Assembly: GCA_024699395.1 (NCBI GenBank)
Contig: JAILPU010000006.1
Coordinates: 1-5,267, forward strand
Origin: Lachnospiraceae bacterium
GTDB taxonomy: Bacteria > Bacillota > Clostridia > Lachnospirales > Lachnospiraceae
Length of the DNA: 5,267 nt
Direction: 5' to 3'
Part shown: piece after piece, positions 1-5,251 of the stretch
Numbering within the stretch: the stretch's first letter is position 1
Layout: each line of letters opens with the position of its first letter
Notes under the pieces: generated by a model
Databases searched by the model: none
Seen by the model: the letters and a program-made list of their open reading frames with translations, nothing else
Told to the model about the DNA's origin: nothing
Translations under genes and position numbers: made by a program

Positions 1-4
1 AATC

Positions 5-33
5 TTGCAATCTGCTCAACAATATGGTAGTAT
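5..33 (+). promoter_or_regulatory. Probable sigma-70/SigA promoter of the tRNA-Lys gene
   Basis: A TTGCAA hexamer at 5-10 (4 of 6 matches to TTGACA) lies 17 nt before TAGTAT at 28-33 (4 of 6 matches to TATAAT). The -10 is preceded by TG at 25-26, giving an extended -10 (TGG-TAGTAT). This predicts a start near position 40, about 16 nt before the mature tRNA 5' end, which leaves a short leader for RNase P to remove. Spacing and placement are good but the hexamers are imperfect. The tRNA could also be co-transcribed with something to the left of the window. Confidence 0.55.
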
Positions 34-55
34 ATCGATTGTTGTAGAGAGAAAC

Positions 56-128
56 GCACCGCTAGCTCAGTTGGTAGAGCACCTGACTCTTAATCAGGGT
101 GTCCAGGGTTCGAGCCCCTGGCGGTGCA
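56..128 (+). tRNA. tRNA-Lys (anticodon CTT)
   Basis: A full cloverleaf of 73 nt can be drawn. The acceptor stem is GCACCGC at 56-62 paired with GCGGTGC at 121-127, with discriminator base A128. The D arm carries AGCTCAGTTGGTAGAGC. The anticodon stem CCTGA/TCAGG closes a 7-nt loop CTCTTAA, so the anticodon is CTT, reading AAG lysine codons. The T arm is CAGGG-TTCGAGC-CCCTG with the conserved TTCGA. The 3' CCA is not encoded (CTT follows A128), so it must be added by the CCA-adding enzyme. The gene stands alone in this window; a promoter lies ahead of it and a hairpin with T-tract starts 4 nt after it. The isotype is firm because the anticodon loop is unambiguous. Confidence 0.97.
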
Positions 129-132
129 CTTG

Positions 133-178
133 AAGAACTGTTTTTGAGGACATGTGAGCCTTGGGGACGGTTCTTTTT
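133..178 (+). terminator. Wobble-rich hairpin plus T-tract after tRNA-Lys, possibly a REP-like repeat
   Basis: The arms at 133-149 and 159-175 pair along all 17 positions around a 9-nt loop (150-158), and a T-run (174-178, then further T-rich sequence) follows. Six of the 17 pairs are G·U, including five in the centre and outer stem where 139 and 142-145 are T opposite G. The structure therefore forms only in the plus-strand transcript, which fits transcription termination or 3' processing of the tRNA precursor. The right arm contains GGGGACGGTTCTT, which from memory resembles a dispersed repeat in many Firmicutes genomes, some copies lying near REP-associated transposases. I could not verify that here. 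Termination is the likelier local role. Confidence 0.7.
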
Positions 179-180
179 AT

Positions 181-428
181 TTTTATAATATTTTGAGAGT
201 TATTACGACGCGAATATATGAATCGTTTCATATGGATTCCGTAGATAGTGATTAAACAGCTATATGACGTCGCTGTACGGGATATGCGCTGTATTTTGAA
301 AAGTTGAAGTCAGGTTTTATGGCAAGGCTTTAAAGATGTATATAATCACGGAATGAATATGAGACAATCGTTGAAATAGATACGAAATATGTAAAAATCC
401 CACGACACTGTGGAGAAAGATTGTACAG
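181..428. other. Non-coding spacer between tRNA-Lys and the LtaS-like gene
   Basis: No convincing ORF with a ribosome binding site is present on either strand. Apart from the promoter described separately, it holds only small elements. One is an imperfect hairpin at about 212-239, whose core is ATATGA at 215-220 and TCATAT at 229-234. Another is a pair of CGCTGTA direct repeats at 271-277 and 287-293, with ACAGC at 256-260 able to pair with either copy. A weak hairpin, CCACG (400-404)/TGTGG (409-413), touches the ribosome binding site of the next gene. None matches an RNA family I recognise. Confidence 0.6.
316..346 (+). promoter_or_regulatory. Possible promoter of the LtaS-like gene
   Basis: A perfect TATAAT is at 341-346, preceded by a TG at 337-338 that is one base off the ideal extended -10 position. 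The best -35 candidates are poor (TTTATG at 316-321, spacer 19 nt; TTATGG at 317-322, spacer 18 nt). A start near 353 would give a leader of about 75 nt. It is supported mainly by the consensus -10 and by lying downstream of the tRNA hairpin and upstream of a lone gene. Confidence 0.42.
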
Positions 429-2576
429 ATGAAAGAGAAATTTAAAACGCTTTTAAGCATAGCTTTGATATTCATATGGTTTGAGGTCATATATCATTTT
501 GCGGGCTTTGGACTTACATTTATGTCCCCTTTTATGCTAATAGGTATAAGCCTTATTATTGCCACTCTTATATCCTTTGTGGGAGGATTTAAAGCAGTTG
601 CGGGTAAAGTCCTCTTGGGGATTGTCCTGGTAATATCCTTTGGCTGGCACATGGTTCAGCTTGTCTATTACAATATTTTTAAACAGCCTCTCAGGCTTGG
701 AGCAGTATTTATCCAGGGTCAGGATGCCCTCAGCAATTACTGGTCTGTGGCCGTGACAGGGCTTCTTCATTGTATTCCCTTTATTCTTCTTATGCTTGTT
801 CCCATAGGAGTGTGCATATTCCTTCTGATAAAGAAGTACATAGTATTCGCTGAAAACAAAAATAAAGGCTGGTTAAGCGATCTCATTACTTTCTCGGTGG
901 GAGTTGTTGCCATCACACTGTTTTTCGTTATTGGAAAATACGGTAAGAGCGACCTTTACAGAGATTTCGCCGATTATACCGATCCTTTGACAGTGGCTGA
1001 AAATATGGGCGTCACTCCTCTTTTTGTAAGAGATGTGGCGGATGTTTGCGGTTTCTCCTCTGTAAGTGATTATTCCGAAAAGAAAAATGTCAGTGCCGAC
1101 AGTGTATATTCGGGGGAAGCAAGGCTTGGGGGCAATTATACCGAAGAGGAAGCAGATTCATTCTCTCCTGACAACAAGGGTGGGAACTATAGTGATGCTG
1201 TATCGGTCGGTGACAGTGCACAGGTTGGTAAAAACGCACAGGGCGCAGAGAGTGATAAGCCTTTCAACGTTCTTGATATCGACACTGATGCTTTAAGAAA
1301 CCTGTGCAATAACAAGGAAGAAAACTGGCTCTGTGACAGGATTGAGAGCACACAGCCCACAGAGACCAATAAATTTACGGGGATGTTTAAGGATTACAAT
1401 CTTATCTTCCTTACCTTGGAGGGCTTCTCCACCTATGCCATAGATGAGGAGCTTACCCCCACTCTTTACAAAATGAGTCATTCTTCGTTTGTTTTTAACA
1501 ACTATTATGTCCCTTTGTGGCAGACATCCACCAGTGACGGTGAGTATATCAATTCCACGGGACTTATCCCCGACGGGCAGTTTTCCATGCGAAAGTCTGC
1601 CGAAAACGACATGTCCTTCTGTCTCCCGGGATTCTTTGCAAAGGAAGGGATAAAGAGCTTCGCTTTTCATGACAATTCCCTGTCCTATTATGACAGATAC
1701 AAGACCCATACCAATTTAGGCTATGATTTCTATGCTTCAAAGCTTGGAGAATGTGATGAGGCCCGGTGGGGAAATAATGTTTTCCATATGGAAAATGAGG
1801 ATGCATGGCCTGCCTCCGATCTGGATATGATGAAGGCAACAATTCCCTATTATGTAAATGAGGATCGCTTTTTCGTTTACTATATGACTGTTTCCGGCCA
1901 TTGTAATTATGATTTCAAGGGAAATGCCATGTCCGGTAAAAACAGGGAGCTTGTGACAGACCTTGATATGTCGGAGAATGCAAGGGCGTATCTGGCATGC
2001 AATATAGAGCTGGACAGAGCAATGGAGTATCTTTTAAAGGAGCTTGAGGATAAGGGAGTTCTGGACAAAACTCTTATCGTTATGAGTGCCGATCATTATC
2101 CATATTGCATGACTGATGCTCAGTATGAGGAACTGGCTCATAAGAAGCTCTCCGAAAATATGGACCTCTACAGAAATACGCTGTTTATGTGGACCTCAGG
2201 TCTTAAAAGGACCATACGGGTAGATAAGGTATGTGATTCCAAGGATATCCTTCCCACCCTTTTAAATCTGTTTGGTTTTTCCTATGATTCCAGACTTTAT
2301 GCGGGAAGAGATATTTTTTCCAATGAAGAAGGACTTGTAATTTTCAGTAACAAGAGCTTTATATCCGATACCCTTATCTATGACAAAAAGAAGAAAAAGA
2401 AGGAATGGAAAAAGCAGGTGGACAATGAAGATGAGTACTTTGATACGATTTCAAAGGAGGTTAAGGCAAGGTACGATTTCAGCGCCTACATGTTGAGAAA
2501 TAATTTTTATTCTCTTATCAATCAGGTGCTGCCTGAAAATGAGAAACATTTTATTTTTGATTATGACAATCCGTAA
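429..2576 (+). CDS. LTA synthase-like membrane phosphoglycerol transferase (sulfatase/alkaline phosphatase fold)
   Basis: A 715-residue polytopic membrane enzyme. Hydrophobic segments at about 7-25, 28-54, 57-82, 106-134 and 150-170 give the five helices seen in LtaS. A hydrophilic Ser/Asp/Gly/Asn-rich linker (about 211-315) leads to an extracytoplasmic sulfatase-fold domain (about 322-640). Expected catalytic elements are present: Glu331 in FLTLEGFS, the nucleophile Thr368 in QTSTSDGE (matching the NTSD motif of LtaS), His414 and Arg423 in FHDN...YYDR, His491 in SGH, and Asp555-His556 in SADHYP for the metal (Mn in characterised LtaS). By family knowledge it would cleave phosphatidylglycerol outside the membrane and pass glycerol phosphate to a glycolipid or growing polymer; the actual acceptor cannot be read from sequence. 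It is longer than classical LtaS (about 650 residues) because of the linker and a C-terminal tail with six lysines (653-658). The ATG has a GGAG at 412-415, a rather long 13-nt spacing, but the N-terminus (a few charged residues, then a helix) is sensible. A related phosphoethanolamine or other group transferase is possible. Confidence 0.88.
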   Translation: MKEKFKTLLSIALIFIWFEVIYHFAGFGLTFMSPFMLIGISLIIATLISFVGGFKAVAGKVLLGIVLVISFGWHMVQLVYYNIFKQPLRLGAVFIQGQDALSNYWSVAVTGLLHCIPFILLMLVPIGVCIFLLIKKYIVFAENKNKGWLSDLITFSVGVVAITLFFVIGKYGKSDLYRDFADYTDPLTVAENMGVTPLFVRDVADVCGFSSVSDYSEKKNVSADSVYSGEARLGGNYTEEEADSFSPDNKGGNYSDAVSVGDSAQVGKNAQGAESDKPFNVLDIDTDALRNLCNNKEENWLCDRIESTQPTETNKFTGMFKDYNLIFLTLEGFSTYAIDEELTPTLYKMSHSSFVFNNYYVPLWQTSTSDGEYINSTGLIPDGQFSMRKSAENDMSFCLPGFFAKEGIKSFAFHDNSLSYYDRYKTHTNLGYDFYASKLGECDEARWGNNVFHMENEDAWPASDLDMMKATIPYYVNEDRFFVYYMTVSGHCNYDFKGNAMSGKNRELVTDLDMSENARAYLACNIELDRAMEYLLKELEDKGVLDKTLIVMSADHYPYCMTDAQYEELAHKKLSENMDLYRNTLFMWTSGLKRTIRVDKVCDSKDILPTLLNLFGFSYDSRLYAGRDIFSNEEGLVIFSNKSFISDTLIYDKKKKKKEWKKQVDNEDEYFDTISKEVKARYDFSAYMLRNNFYSLINQVLPENEKHFIFDYDNP

Positions 2577-2783
2577 TTGAGTAATGTTGCAAATCAGCCG
2601 AAACGGAAGCAATATATACCACGTTTATATCTATTGGAATCGTTGCATAAAAAAGAATCGGATTACGATCAAATTCGGGATATTGAAAATGCACTTTCCT
2701 CTAAATCTACAAAAAAATGATAGATTTAGAGGAAAAATGTTTTTGCGAATTCTCGTAATAACAGCAATAAGGAGCCATAAAAA
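2577..2783. other. Spacer between the LtaS-like gene and tatD
   Basis: This 207-bp A/T-rich gap holds no credible gene. The ORF that can be drawn from 2584 lacks a ribosome binding site and reads through the inverted repeat. The left part (2577-2690) has a GAATCG direct repeat (2637-2642, 2655-2660) and no good promoter; candidate hexamers such as TTGCAA 2587-2592 and TATATA 2613-2618 are spaced 20 nt apart. The right part contains the inverted repeat and the tatD ribosome binding site AAGGAG at 2769-2774. Confidence 0.6.
2695..2744 (+). terminator. Perfect 15-bp inverted repeat with T-run: terminator or tatD leader attenuator
   Basis: The arms TTTCCTCTAAATCTA (2695-2709) and TAGATTTAGAGGAAA (2721-2735) are exact reverse complements around an 11-nt A-rich loop. 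AATG and then TTTTT (2740-2744) follow. The T-run is present only on the plus-strand side, so it would end transcripts of the LtaS-like gene. The T-run is set back 4 nt from the stem, and AAAA at 2686-2689 could pair with it to extend the stem. Only about 25 nt separate it from the tatD ribosome binding site, so tatD is either reached by read-through or has this hairpin in its own leader. Confidence 0.72.
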
Positions 2784-3569
2784 ATGAAAAGTATATTTGA
2801 TACCCATGCCCATTATGATGATAAAGCCTTTGATGAGGACAGGGAGAGTCTGTTGGCATCTTTAAAGTCCAACAATATAATGGGGGTTGTCAATGTGTGC
2901 GCAGCTCTTTCTGATATTGAGCCTACACTGGAGTTAATTGAGAAGTATGACTTTATATACGGAGCCATGGGGCTTCATCCCCAGGAGACGGGAGATATCA
3001 CATATAAAGAGATTGAACTTATAAAGGAAAAGTCCATGCACCCCAAAATAGTTGCTGTGGGTGAGATTGGACTTGATTATCATTGGGATGAGCCTGAAAG
3101 CAGTATTCAGAAGAAGTGGTTTGAAGCGCAACTTGAGGTTGCCAAAGAAATTGACAAACCTGTCATAATCCATTCAAGAGATGCGGCAGCAGACACCTAT
3201 GACATTATGAAGGCACTTGATGCCGGGAAGGTGGGAGGAGTGGTCCACTGTTTTTCCTACTCCAAGGAAATGGCCGCAAAGTATCTTGATATGGACTTTT
3301 ATATAGGTATCGGGGGTGTTGTGACCTTCGATAATGCAAAGAAATTAAAAGAAGTGGTGGAGTATATACCCCTTGAAAGAATTGTTTTGGAGACCGATGC
3401 TCCGTATCTTGCGCCAAAACCTCACAGGGGGACGAGAAATTCCTCTCTCAATCTCCCCTATGTTGTGTCGGCTATAGCAGAGCTCAAGAAAGTTTCAAAA
3501 GAAACCGTTCTTGAAGCTACCTGGGACAATGCTGTAAAAATGTATCATCTGTCTGACATGGGAATGTAG
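2784..3569 (+). CDS. tatD: TatD-family metal-dependent hydrolase (putative 3'-5' DNase)
   Basis: A 261-residue TIM-barrel amidohydrolase-superfamily protein of normal length for TatD/YcfH/YabD. The metal-site signatures are complete and in order: FDTHAH near the start (His8, His10), GLHP (His65), GEIGLDYH (Glu94), VIIHSRD (His130), VVHCFS (His155) and LETDAPYL (Asp205), followed by the typical PHRGTRN segment. Characterised relatives are cytoplasmic, divalent-metal-dependent 3'-5' exonucleases acting on DNA (and RNA), proposed to serve repair and quality control; the substrate of this member is inferred. The start is well set: AAGGAG at 2769-2774 with 9 nt to ATG. In many Firmicutes a tatD gene sits beside metG, rnmV and ksgA, but none of these neighbours is here. 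The last 25 bp overlap the convergent citrate synthase gene, encoding the tail SDMGM beyond the conserved fold. Symbol by family only; paralogues exist in many genomes. Confidence 0.93.
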   Translation: MKSIFDTHAHYDDKAFDEDRESLLASLKSNNIMGVVNVCAALSDIEPTLELIEKYDFIYGAMGLHPQETGDITYKEIELIKEKSMHPKIVAVGEIGLDYHWDEPESSIQKKWFEAQLEVAKEIDKPVIIHSRDAAADTYDIMKALDAGKVGGVVHCFSYSKEMAAKYLDMDFYIGIGGVVTFDNAKKLKEVVEYIPLERIVLETDAPYLAPKPHRGTRNSSLNLPYVVSAIAELKKVSKETVLEATWDNAVKMYHLSDMGM

Positions 3570-4918
3570 TCCAATGTGGACTGAATGGGCCTGTAAGCGG
3601 GACGTATTATCTTACCGTTGTTAACAAGCTCCTCCATGCGGTGAGCGCCCCAGCCCGCGATTCTTGCGATGGCAAATATGGGAGTGTAGAGCTCCATGGG
3701 AAGATTTAACATCTTGTATACGAATCCCGAATAGAAATCCACATTAACGCTTACACCTTTATACATCTGGCGCCCATTGGCTATTACCTGGGGTGCCATT
3801 TTTTCTACCGTATTGTAAAGGGCGAATTCCTTTGTAAGTCCTTTTTCCTCGGAAAGCTTTTCAACGAAGCTCTTGAATATCACGGCTCTCGGGTCTGACT
3901 TGGAATAGATGGCATGACCCACACCGTAGATAAGACCGGCTTTGTCGAAAGCCTGTTTATTTAAAAGCTTTTCGAGGTAAGCTGCAACTTCGTCCTCATT
4001 CTCCCAGTTTTTAACCTTTTTCTTCATATCCTCAAACATCTGGACAACCTTGATATTGGCGCCTCCGTGGCGGGGACCCTTTAAGGAACCCAAAGCGGCC
4101 GCGATGGTGGAATAGGTGTCCGTAAGACTTGAGGTAACCACGTGGGTGGTGAAGGTGGAATTGTTACCGCCGCCGTGTTCCATATGGAGCACAAGTGCGA
4201 TGTCCAAAATCTTTGCTTCCAGCTCGGTATACTTCTTGTTGGTTCTTAACAGATAGAGAATATGTTCCGCTGTGGAAAGATCCTGTCTGGGGGGATGAAT
4301 CACAAGGCTTTTTCCGTCGTGATAATGACTGTAGGATTTATAACCGTAAATCGCAAGCTGAGGGAAAATACTTATGAGCTGGATACACTGTCTCAAAACA
4401 TTGGGTAACGATGTATCATCCGCATAATCATCATAGGAATAAAGGGTGAGCACACTTTTTGCAAGGGCGTTCATCATGTTTTTACTGGGAGCTTTCATAA
4501 GGACGTCACGTACAAAATAGGTGGGTAATGTGCGGTACCCGAACAAAAGGCTCTTAAAATCCGAAAGATCACTCTCAGAGGGAAGCTTTCCGAAGAGAAG
4601 AAGATATGTCATCTCCTCAAATCCGAAGCGGTTGTCATCGGTAAAGCCTTTGACAAGATCCTTAACATTGTAGCCTCTGTAGTAGAGCTGTCCGTCGATG
4701 GGAACCTCAACGCCGTTTTTAACTTCCTTAGCCACCACATCAGAAATATTGGTGAGGCCTGCCAGAACGCCTTTACCGTTAAGGTCTCTTAATCCCCTTT
4801 TAACTTCATATTTCATATAAAGCTCGGGATTGATAACATCTGCTTCCCTGCACATTTCGGAGAGACGTGTGATTTCAGGTGTTACATCCGAGTAAGAGTT
4901 TATCTGATTAATATCCAA
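3545..4918 (-). CDS. gltA: Citrate synthase (citrate/2-methylcitrate synthase family)
   Basis: A 457-residue cytoplasmic enzyme condensing oxaloacetate and acetyl-CoA to citrate. The catalytic triad is visible: His248 in HMEHGGGNNSTF, His284 in GPRHGGAN and Asp394 in NVDFYSG. Other family signatures are GVGHAIYSKSDPRA (about 332-345), RIAGWGAHRMEE (about 419-430, arginines for substrate carboxylates) and the C-terminal RPAYR (439-443). The N-terminal part has LYYRGYNVKDLV (78-89) and FEEMTYLLLFGKLP (100-113), which place it among type-II-like bacterial synthases. It is about 30 residues longer than E. coli GltA, with an extra N-terminal region (1-50). The start is TTG at 4918-4916, 8 nt after AAAGGAG; an in-frame TAA lies immediately upstream, so no longer start is possible. 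No aconitase or isocitrate dehydrogenase gene is adjacent, so it may feed glutamate synthesis as a single-gene unit. Propionyl-CoA use (2-methylcitrate synthase) cannot be excluded from sequence. It converges on tatD with a 25-bp overlap. Confidence 0.95.
   Translation of the reverse strand: MDINQINSYSDVTPEITRLSEMCREADVINPELYMKYEVKRGLRDLNGKGVLAGLTNISDVVAKEVKNGVEVPIDGQLYYRGYNVKDLVKGFTDDNRFGFEEMTYLLLFGKLPSESDLSDFKSLLFGYRTLPTYFVRDVLMKAPSKNMMNALAKSVLTLYSYDDYADDTSLPNVLRQCIQLISIFPQLAIYGYKSYSHYHDGKSLVIHPPRQDLSTAEHILYLLRTNKKYTELEAKILDIALVLHMEHGGGNNSTFTTHVVTSSLTDTYSTIAAALGSLKGPRHGGANIKVVQMFEDMKKKVKNWENEDEVAAYLEKLLNKQAFDKAGLIYGVGHAIYSKSDPRAVIFKSFVEKLSEEKGLTKEFALYNTVEKMAPQVIANGRQMYKGVSVNVDFYSGFVYKMLNLPMELYTPIFAIARIAGWGAHRMEELVNNGKIIRPAYRPIQSTLDYIPMSDR
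3567..3583. repeat. Short hairpin at the tatD stop codon
   Basis: AGTCCA (3568-3573) and TGGACT (3577-3582) are exact inverted repeats around a 3-nt loop, and T3567/G3583 adds a wobble pair in the plus transcript. It begins at the last bases of the tatD stop codon and lies inside the 3' end of the citrate synthase coding region. No T-run follows on either side, so it is not a standard intrinsic terminator. It may cap the 3' end of tatD mRNA, or be chance. Confidence 0.35.
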
Positions 4919-4926
4919 TTACCATA

Positions 4927-4933
4927 CTCCTTT
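4927..4933 (-). promoter_or_regulatory. Ribosome binding site that selects the TTG start of citrate synthase
   Basis: Read on the minus strand this is AAAGGAG, a near-full match to the anti-Shine-Dalgarno, ending 8 nt before the TTG at 4918-4916. A nearer ATG (4925-4923) lies only 1 nt after the ribosome binding site and is out of frame: it would give Met-Val-Ile-Gly-Tyr and stop (TAA at 4910-4908). Spacing therefore favours TTG as the true initiator. Confidence 0.85.
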
Positions 4934-4956
4934 CACATAATAATCTGACAATAAAA

Positions 4957-4985
4957 ATAATAACAAAAATGAATACTCCCAACAA
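4957..4985 (-). promoter_or_regulatory. Probable promoter of citrate synthase
   Basis: On the minus strand TTGTTG (4985-4980) is followed after exactly 17 nt by TATTAT (4962-4957). The hexamers match 4 of 6 and 5 of 6 of the SigA consensus. The predicted start is near 4950, giving a leader of about 30 nt with the ribosome binding site in it. The surrounding A/T richness makes chance matches easy, but spacing and position relative to the gene are right. Confidence 0.55.
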
Positions 4986-5045
4986 GTAAAACGGGGGATT
5001 GTTTACAAAAAGTTAAGATGTGGACATGAAAATACAATAACAATG

Positions 5046-5054
5046 TGATATACT
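5046..5054 (+). promoter_or_regulatory. Extended -10 promoter candidate, divergent from citrate synthase
   Basis: TGATATACT is an extended -10 element: TG at 5046-5047, one base, then TATACT at 5049-5054 (5 of 6 matches to TATAAT). No good -35 hexamer lies at 16-18 nt; TGGACA at 5021-5026 would need a 22-nt spacer. The start would be near 5061. Extended -10 promoters can work without a -35, and the dyad and leader structures downstream fit a regulated plus-strand transcript. Confidence 0.45.
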
Positions 5055-5068
5055 TTCATAGATGCAGA

Positions 5069-5085
5069 TGAATGAAGTTCACTCA
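5069..5085. promoter_or_regulatory. Operator-like 17-bp dyad
   Basis: The sequence TGAATGAAGTTCACTCA is palindromic about G5077, with one mismatched pair (A5072 against C5082), giving TGA-N-TGAA-N-TTCA-N-TCA. It lies about 8-24 nt downstream of the start predicted from the extended -10, where a dimeric repressor would block transcription. The central spacing is too tight for a good RNA hairpin loop, so a protein site is likelier than an RNA element. The regulator is unknown, and the match could be chance. Confidence 0.4.
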
Positions 5086-5164
5086 GGGTTTTATGGTTTT
5101 AATAAAGATGGATTTGAGGAGTTTATAAAATACCCGGGGCGTATGTATTAAACTAAATTTTACA

Positions 5165-5251
5165 GGGCACATCGCGAAATGATTATATTACGATGCCCGG
5201 TAATAGTTGCCGGGGGAAAGGAAAAAATCCAGCCATCACTGTGATTGGATT
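5165..5251 (+). other. Unidentified structured leader segment with competing hairpins
   Basis: Three stems can be drawn. Stem 1 pairs GGG(CA bulge)CATCG at 5165-5174 with CGATGCCC at 5191-5198. Stem 2 pairs CCCGG at 5196-5200 with CCGGG at 5210-5214 and shares the CCC with stem 1, so the two exclude each other. Stem 3 pairs AATCCA-gcc-ATCA (5226-5238) with TGATTGGATT (5242-5251) around a 3-nt loop. No T-run follows stem 3 before the window ends. I could not match it to a riboswitch, T-box or other known RNA. Confidence 0.38.

Noticed and set aside
104..128. tRNA-Lys 3' end as an integration attachment site
   Set aside because: No second copy of the tRNA 3' segment, integrase or mobile gene occurs in the window.
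332..345. Possible missing arginine in the citrate synthase GHAIYSKSDPRA motif (protein residues 332-345)
   Set aside because: Many bacterial enzymes have GHRVY here, but GHAV/GHAI also occurs in functional citrate synthases such as animal enzymes, so this is a normal variant and not a defect. The coordinates given are protein residues.
400..413. Hairpin overlapping the ribosome binding site of the LtaS-like gene
   Set aside because: Only four Watson-Crick pairs plus one wobble around a 4-nt loop. It is too short to argue for translational control.
1293..1842. Minus-strand ORFs of 138 and 92 codons inside the LtaS-like gene
   Set aside because: They lie opposite well-conserved catalytic-domain codons, lack ribosome binding sites and show no domain, so they are antisense shadows.
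2453..2461. Perfect Shine-Dalgarno sequence AAAGGAGGT inside the LtaS-like gene
   Set aside because: No ATG, GTG or TTG lies at a usable distance downstream and no separate reading frame begins there. It encodes Ser-Lys-Glu-Val and is probably chance, at most a translational pause.
2584..2787. 67-codon plus-strand ORF between the LtaS-like gene and tatD
   Set aside because: It has no ribosome binding site, runs through the inverted repeat, overlaps the tatD start and has no recognisable protein features.
5093..5128. 11-codon ORF as a possible leader peptide in the right-hand leader
   Set aside because: The upstream CAGGG is a weak ribosome binding site and the peptide has no run of regulatory codons. 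Nothing ties it to the hairpins further down.
5208..5251. Cobalamin riboswitch-like string (GGGAA..GG......TCC..GC...ACTGT)
   Set aside because: The diagnostic GGTG is replaced by GGAA and the CCCGC before ACTGT is missing, while the bases involved form a competing hairpin. The likeness is too partial to call.
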